DNA from: a virus
Length of the DNA stretch: 45,211 nt
Strand: one strand, 5' to 3'
Virus record (IMG/VR): IMGVR_UViG_3300046721_000221
Span: 1 to 45,211 of that record
The notes under the pieces: model-generated
Database searches by the model: none
What the model saw: the letters and a program-made list of their open reading frames with translations, nothing else
What the model was told of the DNA's origin: nothing
Part shown: in pieces, positions 8,986 through 16,629 of the stretch
How the letters are laid out: each line of letters opens with the position of its first letter
How positions within the stretch are numbered: position 1 is the first letter of the stretch
Program-made: the position numbers and the translations under genes

Positions 8986-9053
8986 GAACCGGTGCCGGGG
9001 CCTTCCGTGAGAGGCCTTGGAGAAACTTTCCACCCGGCCCGGGGCACCGGTTC
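8986..9053 (+). terminator. Long hairpin after the capsid operon
   Basis: Eleven perfectly paired bases (GAACCGGTGCC at 8986-8996 with GGCACCGGTTC at 9043-9053), extended by further GC pairs, enclose an inner GGCC/GGCC stem. No U tract follows. It sits just upstream of the connector gene. It could attenuate read-through from the highly expressed capsid genes, protect the 3' end, or be an RNA processing site. Confidence 0.55.
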
Positions 9054-9073
9054 GCGTATCACGCTAACAGAAC

Positions 9074-9685
9074 ATGGGGGCACCGGTCGTGAGCGACATG
9101 CTGGTGACCCTCGAAGAACTCGCCTCCTACCTGCAGGAGGATGTCGACACCGCCACGGCCACCTTGGCGATCGAAATCGCGACCGGGCTTGTCCAGGCGG
9201 CAACGTGTCAGCGTTTGATCTACGTGGCTGACGACCCGTTCGTGCTGTACGTCGACGAGTACGACACAAGCCCTTGGCTCGAGCTGCCGGAGCTCCCGGT
9301 GACCGCGTTCAGCTCAATCCAGGTCGGCGCGACCGCAGTCAGCGACGTCACCGCGGACCTGTCACGTGGCAGGCTGTACCGGCGTACCGGCTGGCGGTCG
9401 GTGGCGGTCTATCCGTGGAATCAGCCGAGCACCGTGTCTGGTGTTTACAGTCACGGCTATCAGGTCGGCGACCGGAAGCTGCAGTTGGCCCGGTCGGTGA
9501 CTCTGGTCATTGCGGCGGCGGCGTACGGCAATCCGATCGCGGCGACCCGCGAGCAGATCGACGACTACGCAATCCAGTACACGGAGACGGCCACCGCCCG
9601 GCTTGATGCGATGCCGTCGACGGTGGCCGCGTTGCGCCGGGTGTACGGCCGTGGGCCGCGTTCGGCGCTGCTGCTCAGGGGTTAG
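9074..9685 (+). CDS. Head-tail connector (HK97 gp6-like adaptor)
   Basis: 203 residues. The N-terminus MLVTLEELASYLQ followed by 'ATATLAIEIATGLVQAATCQ' is the pattern of the gp6/gp15 adaptor family, which stacks on the portal ring after packaging. The C-terminal half ends in a helical arm (STVAALRRVYGRG). Three starts are possible: ATG 9074, GTG 9089 and ATG 9098. The last begins exactly at the conserved MLVTLEEL and may be the true one. Confidence 0.8.
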   Translation: MGAPVVSDMLVTLEELASYLQEDVDTATATLAIEIATGLVQAATCQRLIYVADDPFVLYVDEYDTSPWLELPELPVTAFSSIQVGATAVSDVTADLSRGRLYRRTGWRSVAVYPWNQPSTVSGVYSHGYQVGDRKLQLARSVTLVIAAAAYGNPIAATREQIDDYAIQYTETATARLDAMPSTVAALRRVYGRGPRSALLLRG

Positions 9686-9896
9686 GGATTTTCAGGTATC
9701 CGCGCAGCCATGCGGGTGTAAGCCCGTCCGGGTAGGCCGGGTCGGCGAGCATCTCTGTGACCTGCTCGCGGGATAGGACGAGGTAGTTCTCATCCTGGCG
9801 CAACTCGTGCGCCATCCGCTCATGCTTCGCACGGCGGCGTGCCGCGACCGAAGCTTCGGTCGCGGCGCTCGTGTTGGGAGTCTTCGGGGCGGGCAT
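9675..9896 (-). CDS. Small leftward hypothetical protein
   Basis: 73 residues from the ATG at 9896, which overlaps the upstream stop by one base. Basic N-terminal half (ARRRAKHERM), then LREQVTEML-type helix, here LSREQVTEMLADPAYPDGLTPAWLRGYL. Its end overlaps the connector gene end by 11 bases on the opposite strand. Not recognised. With its partner it forms a leftward two-gene island in the structural block. Confidence 0.6.
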   Translation of the reverse strand: MPAPKTPNTSAATEASVAARRRAKHERMAHELRQDENYLVLSREQVTEMLADPAYPDGLTPAWLRGYLKIPNP

Positions 9897-10099
9897 CAGG
9901 CGTGCCGCCGGTCGTTGATCACGTTCATAACTTCCGGCAGGTTGCCGATGACCGCCGTGCCGACGAAGCCATCGTGGGCGTACATAGAGACCCTCGCGTC
10001 GTCCGAGGTCCCCTCGGTGAAGACGAGCTTTGAAATCAGCCGGCCCCATAGCCGGAAGCGCTCGTCGTGAGCTAGATGGACTTTCAGTGCTCTCGCCAT
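9896..10099 (-). CDS. Small leftward hypothetical protein
   Basis: 67 residues starting MARALKVHLAHDERF. It has a compact mixed composition with a hydrophobic core (SKLVFTEG, FVGTAVIGNLPEVMNVIND). First gene of the leftward two-gene island. The 120 bp upstream contain TAACACGCTAACACG on the plus strand, possibly promoter or operator sequence. Not recognised. Confidence 0.6.
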   Translation of the reverse strand: MARALKVHLAHDERFRLWGRLISKLVFTEGTSDDARVSMYAHDGFVGTAVIGNLPEVMNVINDRRHA

Positions 10100-10220
10100 A
10101 CCTAACACGCTAACACGTCGAGCGTCTGAACGTCTAGGGCGGCTTACAACATAACCCGCCTTTTGGTGTATTCCCAGCAGGGCCCTAGGAATTAGTCGAT
10201 CTCTCCGGGAGGGGCCCGCT

Positions 10221-10841
10221 GTGGACCTCGCACGCGCACATGACCGCCTCGGCCTGGCCGTGACGGCGCCACTGTCTGACCGGTCGTTCGGTAGCACCCG
10301 GTGGCGCGTCGACCGGTGGGACGCCGAGCAGACCGCCTACACGCGGCACAAGACCGGCCTTGCCGCGCCGCAGGCTGCCGACTTCCGGCATCTCGACGTG
10401 ACCCCGTACTACGTCTCCGAGGTGGTCGGCAATCTCATCACCACGGCCGGTTGGACGCGGTTGATGAACCTGCTCACCAACCAGGGCGCCACGCAGGCGC
10501 TGACATCCACCGCGGTACGCATCGGCGTCGGCAACTCCAACACCGCTGAGGCGTACGGGGACACCGACCTCGGCGCGTCGGCCGGGGCGTCCAACCGCTA
10601 CTTCCAGCCGGTCTCCGGCGCGGGCTCGCTCGGTACCCGCACCCTTGCCTTCTCTGCGACGTTCGGCACGGCCGACGGCAATTTTGCGTGGAACGAGTTC
10701 GGGTTGGATGTCGGTACGCCGACCGTGTCGGGCGGCACCACCGTCGCCGCGCTGCTGTTCAACCATAAGGCCGGCATCGCGCAGGGCACGAAAGCCAGCG
10801 GCCAGACGTGGACCGCGACCGCCACGATTACCTTTAGCTGA
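10221..10841 (+). CDS. Putative minor tail / structural protein
   Basis: 206 residues, GTG start after GGGAGGGG. N-terminal charged region (residues 1-55), then a segment VSEVVGNLITTAGWTRLMNLL that I recall from actinophage structural proteins, then a beta-rich domain ending in TATITFS. First of four consecutive Thr/Ala/Gly-rich structural proteins between connector genes. Its role in the tail or neck is inferred from composition and context. Confidence 0.7.
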   Translation: MDLARAHDRLGLAVTAPLSDRSFGSTRWRVDRWDAEQTAYTRHKTGLAAPQAADFRHLDVTPYYVSEVVGNLITTAGWTRLMNLLTNQGATQALTSTAVRIGVGNSNTAEAYGDTDLGASAGASNRYFQPVSGAGSLGTRTLAFSATFGTADGNFAWNEFGLDVGTPTVSGGTTVAALLFNHKAGIAQGTKASGQTWTATATITFS

Positions 10842-10847
10842 TCTTCG

Positions 10848-11552
10848 ATGGCGCCGACCCTCGCCGCGTCGTACTTCCTGCAGCAGAACACGACCACCAA
10901 CACCGCGCTCACCACGTCGAGTTTCACACCCGCCAACGGTGAAGTGATCATCGTCAAGTTGTCCACGTATGACACGTCGATCGCGATGGGCGCACCGACC
11001 GGCGGCAGCCAGACGTACACCAGCCGCATCACGGTCGCGCCGGGCGGGTTCCGGCCGTGGGCCGGCATCTACACGGCGGTCATCTCCGGCTCACCCGGCT
11101 CGATGACGATCAGCAGCACGCCGGCGGCCTCGGCCCGCTACTCGATGTGCGTCGAACGGTGGACGTCCGCGCAGCTCGCCGGTACGCCGGCCACCAACAG
11201 CGGCGGCACCACGAACGGTGGCAGCGGCGCCGCGTCGAGCTCGCTAACCACGACGGCCGCGAACTCGATCCTTTCCTGGGTGGCCAGCGACGCCCAGTCA
11301 CTCGACCCCGCCACCCGGGCGTATCTGGCCAGCGCCACCGATGAGGGTGTCCGGGACGGGCACGCCGGATCGAACGGGGTGGAGTACTACGGCTACCAGT
11401 CGGCGCCGTCTGCCGGTAGCACATCGTTCGGTTTGTCGGCGCCGACCGGCATGCAGTGGGACATTGCCGGCATCGAAGTTCAGGCCGCTGCCGCTTCCGG
11501 TGTCGACCCGGTCATTGTGCGCCGCCCATCCCGCGGCCTCTACCTGCGTTAG
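10848..11552 (+). CDS. Putative structural protein, lectin-like beta fold possible
   Basis: 234 residues, beta-rich with Ser/Thr/Gly-rich loops. It starts six bases after the previous gene. The pattern 'FLQQNTTTNTALTTSSFTPANGEVIIVKLSTYD ... WTS' resembles jelly-roll-like phage tail domains, but no family is certain. A basic tail (VRRPSRGLYLR) ends the protein. Probably part of the tail fibre or neck decoration cluster. Confidence 0.65.
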   Translation: MAPTLAASYFLQQNTTTNTALTTSSFTPANGEVIIVKLSTYDTSIAMGAPTGGSQTYTSRITVAPGGFRPWAGIYTAVISGSPGSMTISSTPAASARYSMCVERWTSAQLAGTPATNSGGTTNGGSGAASSSLTTTAANSILSWVASDAQSLDPATRAYLASATDEGVRDGHAGSNGVEYYGYQSAPSAGSTSFGLSAPTGMQWDIAGIEVQAAAASGVDPVIVRRPSRGLYLR

Positions 11553-11563
11553 GAAGGCCCGGC

Positions 11564-12040
11564 ATGTCGCAGGGGCGTATCTACACGGTGACATTCACGG
11601 CCACCGCGGTTACCGCGCAGGTGGACGTGTTCGAGATCCGGCCGGCCGACGACAAGCCGTGCGAGGTCCTCGGCCTGTTCATCGGCCAGTCCTCGGATTT
11701 CGGTGACGCGCAGGCGGAACTGATCGCCTACAGCGTCATCCGCGGATTCACGACCTCCGGTTCCGGTGGCAGCACACCCACGCCTACCCCGGTGGAACGT
11801 TCCGACGCGGCCGCCGGCTTCTCGGCGGAAACGCTGAACACCACCCTGGCCAACACCGGCACCACCACGACCGTGTGGGCGGACACGTTCAACGTCGCCG
11901 CTGGCGAAAAGTTGTGGTTGCCGGAGGGCTGCGAGTGGTCGGTAACCCAAGCTGACACGTCCCTGGTGGTGCGGCTGGGTGCGGCCCCGGCGGACTCGCT
12001 GACGTTGTCTGGGACCCTCGTCGTGCGCGAGCAGGGCTGA
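11564..12040 (+). CDS. Putative structural protein
   Basis: 158 residues from the ATG at 11564 (MSQGRIYTVTFTATAV), preceded by AGGAAGG. An N-terminal beta domain with 'DDKPCEVLGLFIGQSSDFGDAQAELI' is joined by a Gly/Ser/Thr/Pro linker (GSGGSTPTPTPVE) to a second beta domain. Very similar arrangements occur in phage head or tail proteins. No specific name can be defended. Confidence 0.7.
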   Translation: MSQGRIYTVTFTATAVTAQVDVFEIRPADDKPCEVLGLFIGQSSDFGDAQAELIAYSVIRGFTTSGSGGSTPTPTPVERSDAAAGFSAETLNTTLANTGTTTTVWADTFNVAAGEKLWLPEGCEWSVTQADTSLVVRLGAAPADSLTLSGTLVVREQG

Positions 12041-12043
12041 CCG

Positions 12044-12817
12044 GTGGGTTGGCCGCGGCGCGGCCCGGTACGCCGCAAGGGCAGCGCCCGCCGGCGGATT
12101 GTCTCCGGTGTCGGGCCCACCCTGATAGCGCTCGCCGATACGGGATCGTCGTCGGAAACCCTCGCGGTGTCGGTGGCGGCGCCGCTCACGGACACCGGTG
12201 CGGCAGCCGACGTACTGACCTCCACGGCGGCTGCCGCACCGGCCGACACGGGCAGCGCCGCCGACACCATCACCGCCGCCGCCGCGGCCCCCCTTGCTGA
12301 TGCGGGTGCCAGCTCTGAGGCGCTCACCGCCGCGGTCGCGGTTCCCCTCGCTGACAGTGGCGCGGCTGCCGACGCCCTCGACAACGGTGTCGGCACCAGC
12401 AAGGCACTCGCCGACGCCAGCGCGAGCGCCGAAGCGCTCACCGTCGCGGCGGTCAGCGCGCTGACGGACACGGCCAGCGCAGCGGACGCCCCCCTCGTGG
12501 TGGGCTCGATCCCCCTGGCGGACAGCGCCACGGCTGCCGATGCTCTCGCGACGCCGGCCAGGACCGCCCCGCTTGCCGATGTTGCCGCGGCCGCCGAGGC
12601 GCTCACCGCGGCTGCCGCCGTAGCCCTGGCAGACGCCGCAGCCGCTGCGGACACGGCGACCGGTGCCGACCTGTCGAACGTGCACAAAGATCTGGCCGAC
12701 GCGGGTTCGGCCCGGGATCACGTGCACGCCCGGCTGCATCGAATCATCACGACGACGACCCGGCCGAATACGGGCCGGACCGCCCGCCCGAACGCGGGGA
12801 TCACTTACCGGCCGTAA
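12044..12817 (+). CDS. Ala/Asp-rich repeat protein
   Basis: 257 residues with about eleven imperfect repeats of 17-22 residues built on LADxGxxAExLTxAAAxP (from about residue 28 to 235). A basic N-terminus (MGWPRRGPVRRKGSARRR) and basic Thr/Arg/Asn-rich C-terminus flank the repeats. It starts GTG three bases after the previous stop. A repeat rod or spacer between other tail or fibre parts is plausible. The repetition could let length change by recombination. Confidence 0.75.
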   Translation: MGWPRRGPVRRKGSARRRIVSGVGPTLIALADTGSSSETLAVSVAAPLTDTGAAADVLTSTAAAAPADTGSAADTITAAAAAPLADAGASSEALTAAVAVPLADSGAAADALDNGVGTSKALADASASAEALTVAAVSALTDTASAADAPLVVGSIPLADSATAADALATPARTAPLADVAAAAEALTAAAAVALADAAAAADTATGADLSNVHKDLADAGSARDHVHARLHRIITTTTRPNTGRTARPNAGITYRP

Positions 12818-12824
12818 AACGGGT

Positions 12825-12885
12825 GCAGCCCCGCTCGACCAGGCGCAGGTCAGGCGGGGCTGCCGGTAGGGAAGCTTCGCTTCCC
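12825..12885 (+). terminator. Tandem hairpins after the repeat-protein gene
   Basis: Two perfect hairpins in a row: GCAGCCCCGC/GCGGGGCTGC (12825-12834 with 12854-12863) and GGGAAG/CTTCCC around the loop CTTCG (12869-12885). No U run follows, so termination would be partial or Rho-linked. They mark the border between the fibre-like genes and the next connector genes. Confidence 0.55.
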
Positions 12886-12923
12886 GTGAGCAGCATTGTA
12901 GACCATGTCCGGGGGTGGCGGTT

Positions 12924-13322
12924 ATGACGCGTGCCCGGGTGCTTGCGCGCGGCCGGATCGCAGCCGAGGCGGGAATGGTCGACGCCTGCGTCATCCGCCG
13001 GCGTACCGGGTCGGCGACCGACCCGGACACCGGCGCGTCGACACCGACCTACAGCACGCTTTATGCAGGCGTATGCAAGATCCAGAATTCCCATGCTGAG
13101 GCTGGGCGTACGGACGTCGGTGAGGACTATCTGCTGCTGTTGCGCCTCGAAGTGCACCTGCCGATCGCTGTGATCGGGCTGCAGGTGGGCGACGAAATCA
13201 CCGTCACCGCTGCCGCCTATGACGCCGATCTGCCTGGCCGGGTGTTCCGTATCCACGATCTTGCGCATAAAACGTTCGCGACGGCCCGCCGGGTCGGGGC
13301 CCTCGAGAAGACGGGGTCGTGA
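12924..13322 (+). CDS. Head closure / connector protein (DUF6093-like)
   Basis: 132 residues from ATG 12924, which has GGGGGTGG five bases upstream; a GTG nine bases earlier is also possible. The segment VDACVIRRRTGSATDPDTGASTPTY followed by a beta core matches my memory of the DUF6093 proteins that occupy the head-completion position in actinophages. It would join the adaptor ring to the tail. Family assignment from recall, not from a search. Confidence 0.7.
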   Translation: MTRARVLARGRIAAEAGMVDACVIRRRTGSATDPDTGASTPTYSTLYAGVCKIQNSHAEAGRTDVGEDYLLLLRLEVHLPIAVIGLQVGDEITVTAAAYDADLPGRVFRIHDLAHKTFATARRVGALEKTGS

Positions 13323-13323
13323 C

Positions 13324-13716
13324 ATGCCTGCCGTCTATTTCGACGCCCACGAACTGGTGGCGCTCACCAGGGACATCGAGCGGGCCGCGGCGATCACCCC
13401 GAAGGCCGCCGCCGCCGTGGTGACGAAGGCCGCTGTCAACGTCAAGGCGGATGCCCGCCGGCGGGCGTCCGGCCTCGCGCACGCGCCCGCGTACCCGTAC
13501 AGCATCACGTTCGACGATGTGACGGTCACCCGGATTTGGGTGCAAACCTACGTCGGCCCCGATAAGGCGAAACGGCAGGGTGCGCTGGGCAACATCATCG
13601 AATACGGCACCCGCAACAACCCGCCGCACCCGCACCTCGGCCCGGCCGCGGAGGCGGAAGAGCCACGGTTCGCGCGGGCAATGGAAGAACTCGCCGCGAA
13701 AGCCCTCGACACGTGA
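13324..13716 (+). CDS. Tail completion / neck protein (HK97 gp10-like)
   Basis: 130 residues. N-terminal helix with 'LVALTRDIERAAA', the 'KAAVNVKADARRRA' amphipathic helix, then 'YPYSITFDDV' and the late 'IIEYGTRNNPPHPHLGPA' motif. The last is the classic Y-G-T-x-x-x-x-P-H-P pattern of the HK97 gp10 family. It overlaps the next gene by four bases (GTGA). Confidence 0.82.
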   Translation: MPAVYFDAHELVALTRDIERAAAITPKAAAAVVTKAAVNVKADARRRASGLAHAPAYPYSITFDDVTVTRIWVQTYVGPDKAKRQGALGNIIEYGTRNNPPHPHLGPAAEAEEPRFARAMEELAAKALDT

Positions 13717-14126
13717 GCACGCTGCAGGACCACGCGAACGCGGTGCTCAATCTCCTACGTGCCGATGCGTTGCTGACCGTCTATGACGGGCAGGTCACCG
13801 GAACTGCCGACCATTACGTGCTGGTTTACACGTTCCGGCAGTTGCCCGGCGGTGACCTCGCCCCGGACAAGACCCCGCTGACCGGTGATTCGATCACCGT
13901 TGACATGCGGTTTTACTGCCATTGTGTCGGCGCCGACGCCATCGCGTCCCGCGCCGTTCAGGCCCGCGTTCAGGCCGCGCTGTTGGATGTGACGCCGACG
14001 GTTTCGGGCCGGGCGTGTTTCCCGATCCGCTGGGTTGAGGGCACGCAGACGGACCGCAATGAGGAAACGCTGAGTCTGGTGATCGACGCCGTGGATGTGT
14101 ACGGACTGACGTCCGTTCCGGGCTGA
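13713..14126 (+). CDS. Tail terminator protein
   Basis: 137 residues, GTG start overlapping the previous stop. A start of two helices (LQDHANAVLNLLRADALLTVYDG), then a beta sheet and a final strand 'LSLVIDAVDVYGL'. Size, order and pattern agree with the gpU-like tail terminators that cap the tail tube and join it to the head. Followed immediately by a terminator. Confidence 0.75.
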   Translation: MSTLQDHANAVLNLLRADALLTVYDGQVTGTADHYVLVYTFRQLPGGDLAPDKTPLTGDSITVDMRFYCHCVGADAIASRAVQARVQAALLDVTPTVSGRACFPIRWVEGTQTDRNEETLSLVIDAVDVYGLTSVPG

Positions 14127-14145
14127 CCCTCCCCCGCTATTCGTA

Positions 14146-14174
14146 CCCCGCGCCTCCGTGGTGGGCGGGGTTTT
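14146..14174 (+). terminator. Intrinsic terminator after the tail terminator gene
   Basis: CCCCGC (14146-14151) pairs with GCGGGG (14165-14170) and TTTT follows. It separates the head-tail joining genes from the tail tube genes. Confidence 0.7.
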
Positions 14175-14207
14175 CGCCCTGCCCGAAACCATTGAGGAGG
14201 CGGCCGG

Positions 14208-14540
14208 ATGACACTCCGGACACCGCAGTCGGTTGTTGCCGCCGGCACCACGCCGACGGCGATCACCCCTACCGCATCGGACACCATTCCGGCCGCCAGT
14301 TTCGGCCCGAACGGCGTTTTCATGCGGGTCATCACCACCGGCACATCTACCAACGTCGCCACCCTCGATCCGGGTTTCACACCCTCGAGCAATCCGGGCA
14401 CGGTGACCGCCGTGGCAGCCCCGTCGACGGGGGTGCGGATGGTGCTCATTCCGCGGACGGCGATCGATTCCACCGGCGTGGCCACGGTGACTTTTTCCGG
14501 CGCTCTCACGGGCGTGACCTATGAGATTTACACGGCCTAG
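14208..14540 (+). CDS. Small beta-rich structural protein
   Basis: 110 residues, Thr/Ala/Gly/Val-rich, ending 'LTGVTYEIYTA'. Preceded by GAGGAGG with good spacing, so strong translation is expected. It follows the terminator and leads into the major tail gene. It may be a virion decoration protein. No family recognised. Confidence 0.7.
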   Translation: MTLRTPQSVVAAGTTPTAITPTASDTIPAASFGPNGVFMRVITTGTSTNVATLDPGFTPSSNPGTVTAVAAPSTGVRMVLIPRTAIDSTGVATVTFSGALTGVTYEIYTA

Positions 14541-14552
14541 GGGAGACCGGAA

Positions 14553-14888
14553 GTGACTACGAAAAACGTGTACTGGATCGCCGACGCGAACGGCGTCAAG
14601 GCGTGCGTGACCGGTGCCGCCGCCCGCGATTTCTGGACAAAGGTTCAGGGCTACACGGAAACGAGCGAGCCCGCCGGGCAGGAATTCCAGTGGGTGCGTA
14701 ACACCGCGCACGGCGGCCGGGGCGTCATGAATCACGAGGCGGTGCTACTGCACGCCGGCCTCGGCTGGGTGCCCTCGGACCCGGAACCCGTTCCGGGAAC
14801 GCCGGAGCAGCCGGCCGAAACCCCCGAGGCGCCGCCGCGAATGGCCGCGCCCGTCACCCCGCCGCCGGCGGAAACCGTAAAGGAGTAG
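14553..14888 (+). CDS. Hypothetical tail-region protein with Pro-rich tail
   Basis: 111 residues, GTG start. The N-terminal 70 residues (NVYWIADANGVKACVTGAAARDFW) look like a small globular domain; the rest is a Pro/Glu-rich disordered tail (PEPVPGTPEQPAETPEAPP). Similar proteins lie beside the major tail gene of other actinophages. Function unknown. Confidence 0.7.
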   Translation: MTTKNVYWIADANGVKACVTGAAARDFWTKVQGYTETSEPAGQEFQWVRNTAHGGRGVMNHEAVLLHAGLGWVPSDPEPVPGTPEQPAETPEAPPRMAAPVTPPPAETVKE

Positions 14889-14895
14889 CGGCCCG

Positions 14896-15375
14896 ATGGC
14901 TGATATCACCGCCGATGGCAAAACCCGCGTCTACTGGGTGACGACCATCGCCAACATCAACGCACCCACCACGACCGAACTGAATGCCGGTATTGCGCTG
15001 CAGTCGACGATGACCGCCGATGGCCTGGCCGGTTTCCAGCCGGCCACCGCCGACGTCGACACCAGCGCCCTCGACTCGACGTTCAACACGATGGTCAACG
15101 GGCGTACCAGCTTCTCGAACACGCTGCTGCGGCTCAAGAAGCAGTCCGGCACCGACACCATTTTCACGACGCTGACCCGCGACACGGCCGGCTACGTGGT
15201 GATCCGGCGGTCGGTTACCGCAACAACCGCGTGGGCGTCGGCCGACAAAGTCGAGGTTTATCCGGCACTGTGCGGCGAGGTCAGCCGAATGGACCCGGAA
15301 CCGAACACCGTGGAGAGGTACGAAATCCCCATCAAGATTACCGCCTCGCCGGCGTTGCGGTCGGCCGTCGCCTAG
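14896..15375 (+). CDS. Major tail protein (tube)
   Basis: 159 residues. N-terminus MADITADGKTRVYWVTTIAN and the mid-protein motif 'TLLRLKKQSGTDTIFTTLTRDTAGYVVIRR' are characteristic of actinophage tail tube subunits of this short type. Preceded by AAGGAG. It lies upstream of the tail chaperone and tape measure genes as expected. Confidence 0.88.
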   Translation: MADITADGKTRVYWVTTIANINAPTTTELNAGIALQSTMTADGLAGFQPATADVDTSALDSTFNTMVNGRTSFSNTLLRLKKQSGTDTIFTTLTRDTAGYVVIRRSVTATTAWASADKVEVYPALCGEVSRMDPEPNTVERYEIPIKITASPALRSAVA

Positions 15376-15545
15376 CGGGCGAGCAGCGGGTAGACGGTGG
15401 CTGCCATTCCGTAGCAGGCGCCCGCCAATCCGAGTCCGGCGGTGAGTAGGCCGACAACTGAACCGCGCATCGCCGAGATGGCAAGCGTGATCGGCGACGC
15501 GATCAGAAGGAAAAGCGACACCGCAAGGGCGACCACAGGATTCAT
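15372..15545 (-). CDS. Small membrane protein, leftward
   Basis: 57 residues from the ATG at 15545. Two hydrophobic segments (about residues 4-23 and 29-52) separated by SAMRGS predict two membrane helices. It converges on the major tail gene with four bases of overlap. A short antisense membrane protein next to late genes could affect superinfection or lysis, but there is no direct evidence. Confidence 0.6.
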   Translation of the reverse strand: MNPVVALAVSLFLLIASPITLAISAMRGSVVGLLTAGLGLAGACYGMAATVYPLLAR

Positions 15546-15602
15546 GCCCCGCAGTGTACGGGACACGTTTCACCGTTCTATCCACCTTGTAAGTACTGGC
15601 AG

Positions 15603-15637
15603 CCTCGGAAACCCCCAACGGTTTCGCGAGGTTTTTT
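15603..15637 (+). terminator. Strong intrinsic terminator after the major tail gene
   Basis: CCTCG plus GAAAC pair with GTTTC and CGAGG around a short loop, followed by six T. It would end transcripts of the abundant tail tube gene. Confidence 0.85.
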
Positions 15638-15638
15638 C

Positions 15639-15680
15639 GTGCCCGCGGCCGCCCCCACTCCCGAGAGTGGCCGCGGGCAC
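15639..15680 (+). other. Perfect 12-bp inverted repeat before the tail chaperone gene
   Basis: GTGCCCGCGGCC (15639-15650) pairs perfectly with GGCCGCGGGCAC (15669-15680), with an inner ACTC/GAGT pair. It begins two bases after the terminator T run and ends 20 bp before the next ATG. It may be a second terminator, or a translation or mRNA-stability element for the chaperone gene. Confidence 0.6.
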
Positions 15681-15700
15681 TTCCATCGGGAGTCCAGGAC

Positions 15701-16255
15701 ATGACCGACATCAAAAGCCTTATCGCCGCGGCGAAGCTACCGGAGCGCACTGTCCCGATCTGCCTGCGCGGCGACCTCGTCGCCGAGTATGAGGAGCTCG
15801 ACAGGCAGCTCGAGGAAGCGAACCGGCGGAACTCTGACAGCCTCGCCGGCAGCGGCGCCGGGGATTTGGTCGACCAGATCGAGGCGCTGCAAGAACGAAT
15901 GCGCGCGGCCACTATCACATTCCGGCTGCGCGCCCTGCCTAAACCCCGGTGGCGGGCGCTGCTCGCCGAGCATCCCCCGCGCAAGGGCGACGACGACAGG
16001 CCGGATCCGGAAGACGCCGCGATCGGCGTCAACACGGAAACCTTCTGGGATGCCATCGCCCGCGAATGCCTCGTCGACCCGGTCGTCGACGATGAGACGT
16101 GGGAGGCGATGGCCGGCCCCGACGGGAAGCTGACCGACCGGCAGATCGGGCAGTTGGCCGATGCGGCGTGGGCGGTCAACAGGGGTGACGTTTCCGTCCC
16201 TTTCTCGCACGCCGTATCGCAGGCGAGGCGGAATACCGGCACCGCATCGAATTAG
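15701..16255 (+). CDS. Tail assembly chaperone, short form
   Basis: 184 residues, the zero-frame product. N-terminal 'MTDIKSLIAAAKLPERTVPICLRGDL', a charged helical middle and a C-terminus ending GTASN. Proteins of this type bind the tape measure and recruit tail tube subunits (gpG analogue). It carries a -1 slippery heptamer at codons 166-168, so a longer fused product is expected. Confidence 0.85.
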   Translation: MTDIKSLIAAAKLPERTVPICLRGDLVAEYEELDRQLEEANRRNSDSLAGSGAGDLVDQIEALQERMRAATITFRLRALPKPRWRALLAEHPPRKGDDDRPDPEDAAIGVNTETFWDAIARECLVDPVVDDETWEAMAGPDGKLTDRQIGQLADAAWAVNRGDVSVPFSHAVSQARRNTGTASN

Positions 16256-16626
16256 CCGAGAAACTCGGCATCCCGCCGTCGCAGCTCGACGGCCGCGAAC
16301 CCGCCGAAACCACCGCCTACGAATACGACGCCGGCGGCCGGCTGATACAGGCCACCACTGTTCGCGAACCCCGGTTCACGGAACTCGACCGCGGCGAGCT
16401 GCTCGCCCTCGCCCTGTACCGCACGTGGCTTTGCCCGTGCGGGTGCGGGTTTCTGGGTGAGGACACGTTTTCGCATGAGGAGACCGGGCCGTCGTTTACT
16501 GCCGGTCATCAGGCGTGCAGGGCGTCCCTGGCCCTGATCGAAGCTAAGCGGGCCGCGACCAATCCGGACCGGCCGAATCCGAACGCGGGCGCCCGCGTCT
16601 GGCATCTCACCATGGATCGGCGGTGA
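15701..16626 (+). CDS. Tail assembly chaperone, -1 frameshift fusion (gpG-T-like)
   Basis: Joined reading: 15701-16204, step back one base, then 16204-16626, giving 308 residues. The site is C CCT TTC (16198-16204), a canonical X XXY YYZ heptamer in the zero frame. The -1 frame opens after a stop at 16186 and runs 140 residues, continuing LARRIAGEAEYRHRIELAEKL, a segment typical of actinophage gpT-like extensions. It also has a CPCGCG metal-like motif. Codon 16252 is a TTA. The fusion ends three bases before the tape measure start. The frameshift is inferred from the sequence, not measured. Confidence 0.85.
16198..16204 (+). other. -1 ribosomal frameshift slippery site CCCTTTC
   Basis: C|CCT|TTC in the zero frame re-pairs as CCC|TTT after slipping back one base. 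It lies after the last stop in the -1 frame (TGA 16186-16188) and before the zero-frame stop, the only window where a shift would work. No obvious pseudoknot was identified by eye downstream. Confidence 0.85.
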
Positions 16627-16629
16627 CCG

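Noticed and set aside
11549-13030. 493-residue leftward frame over the repeat-protein gene
   Set aside because: Its Gly/Arg repeats mirror the Ala/Asp repeats on the plus strand.
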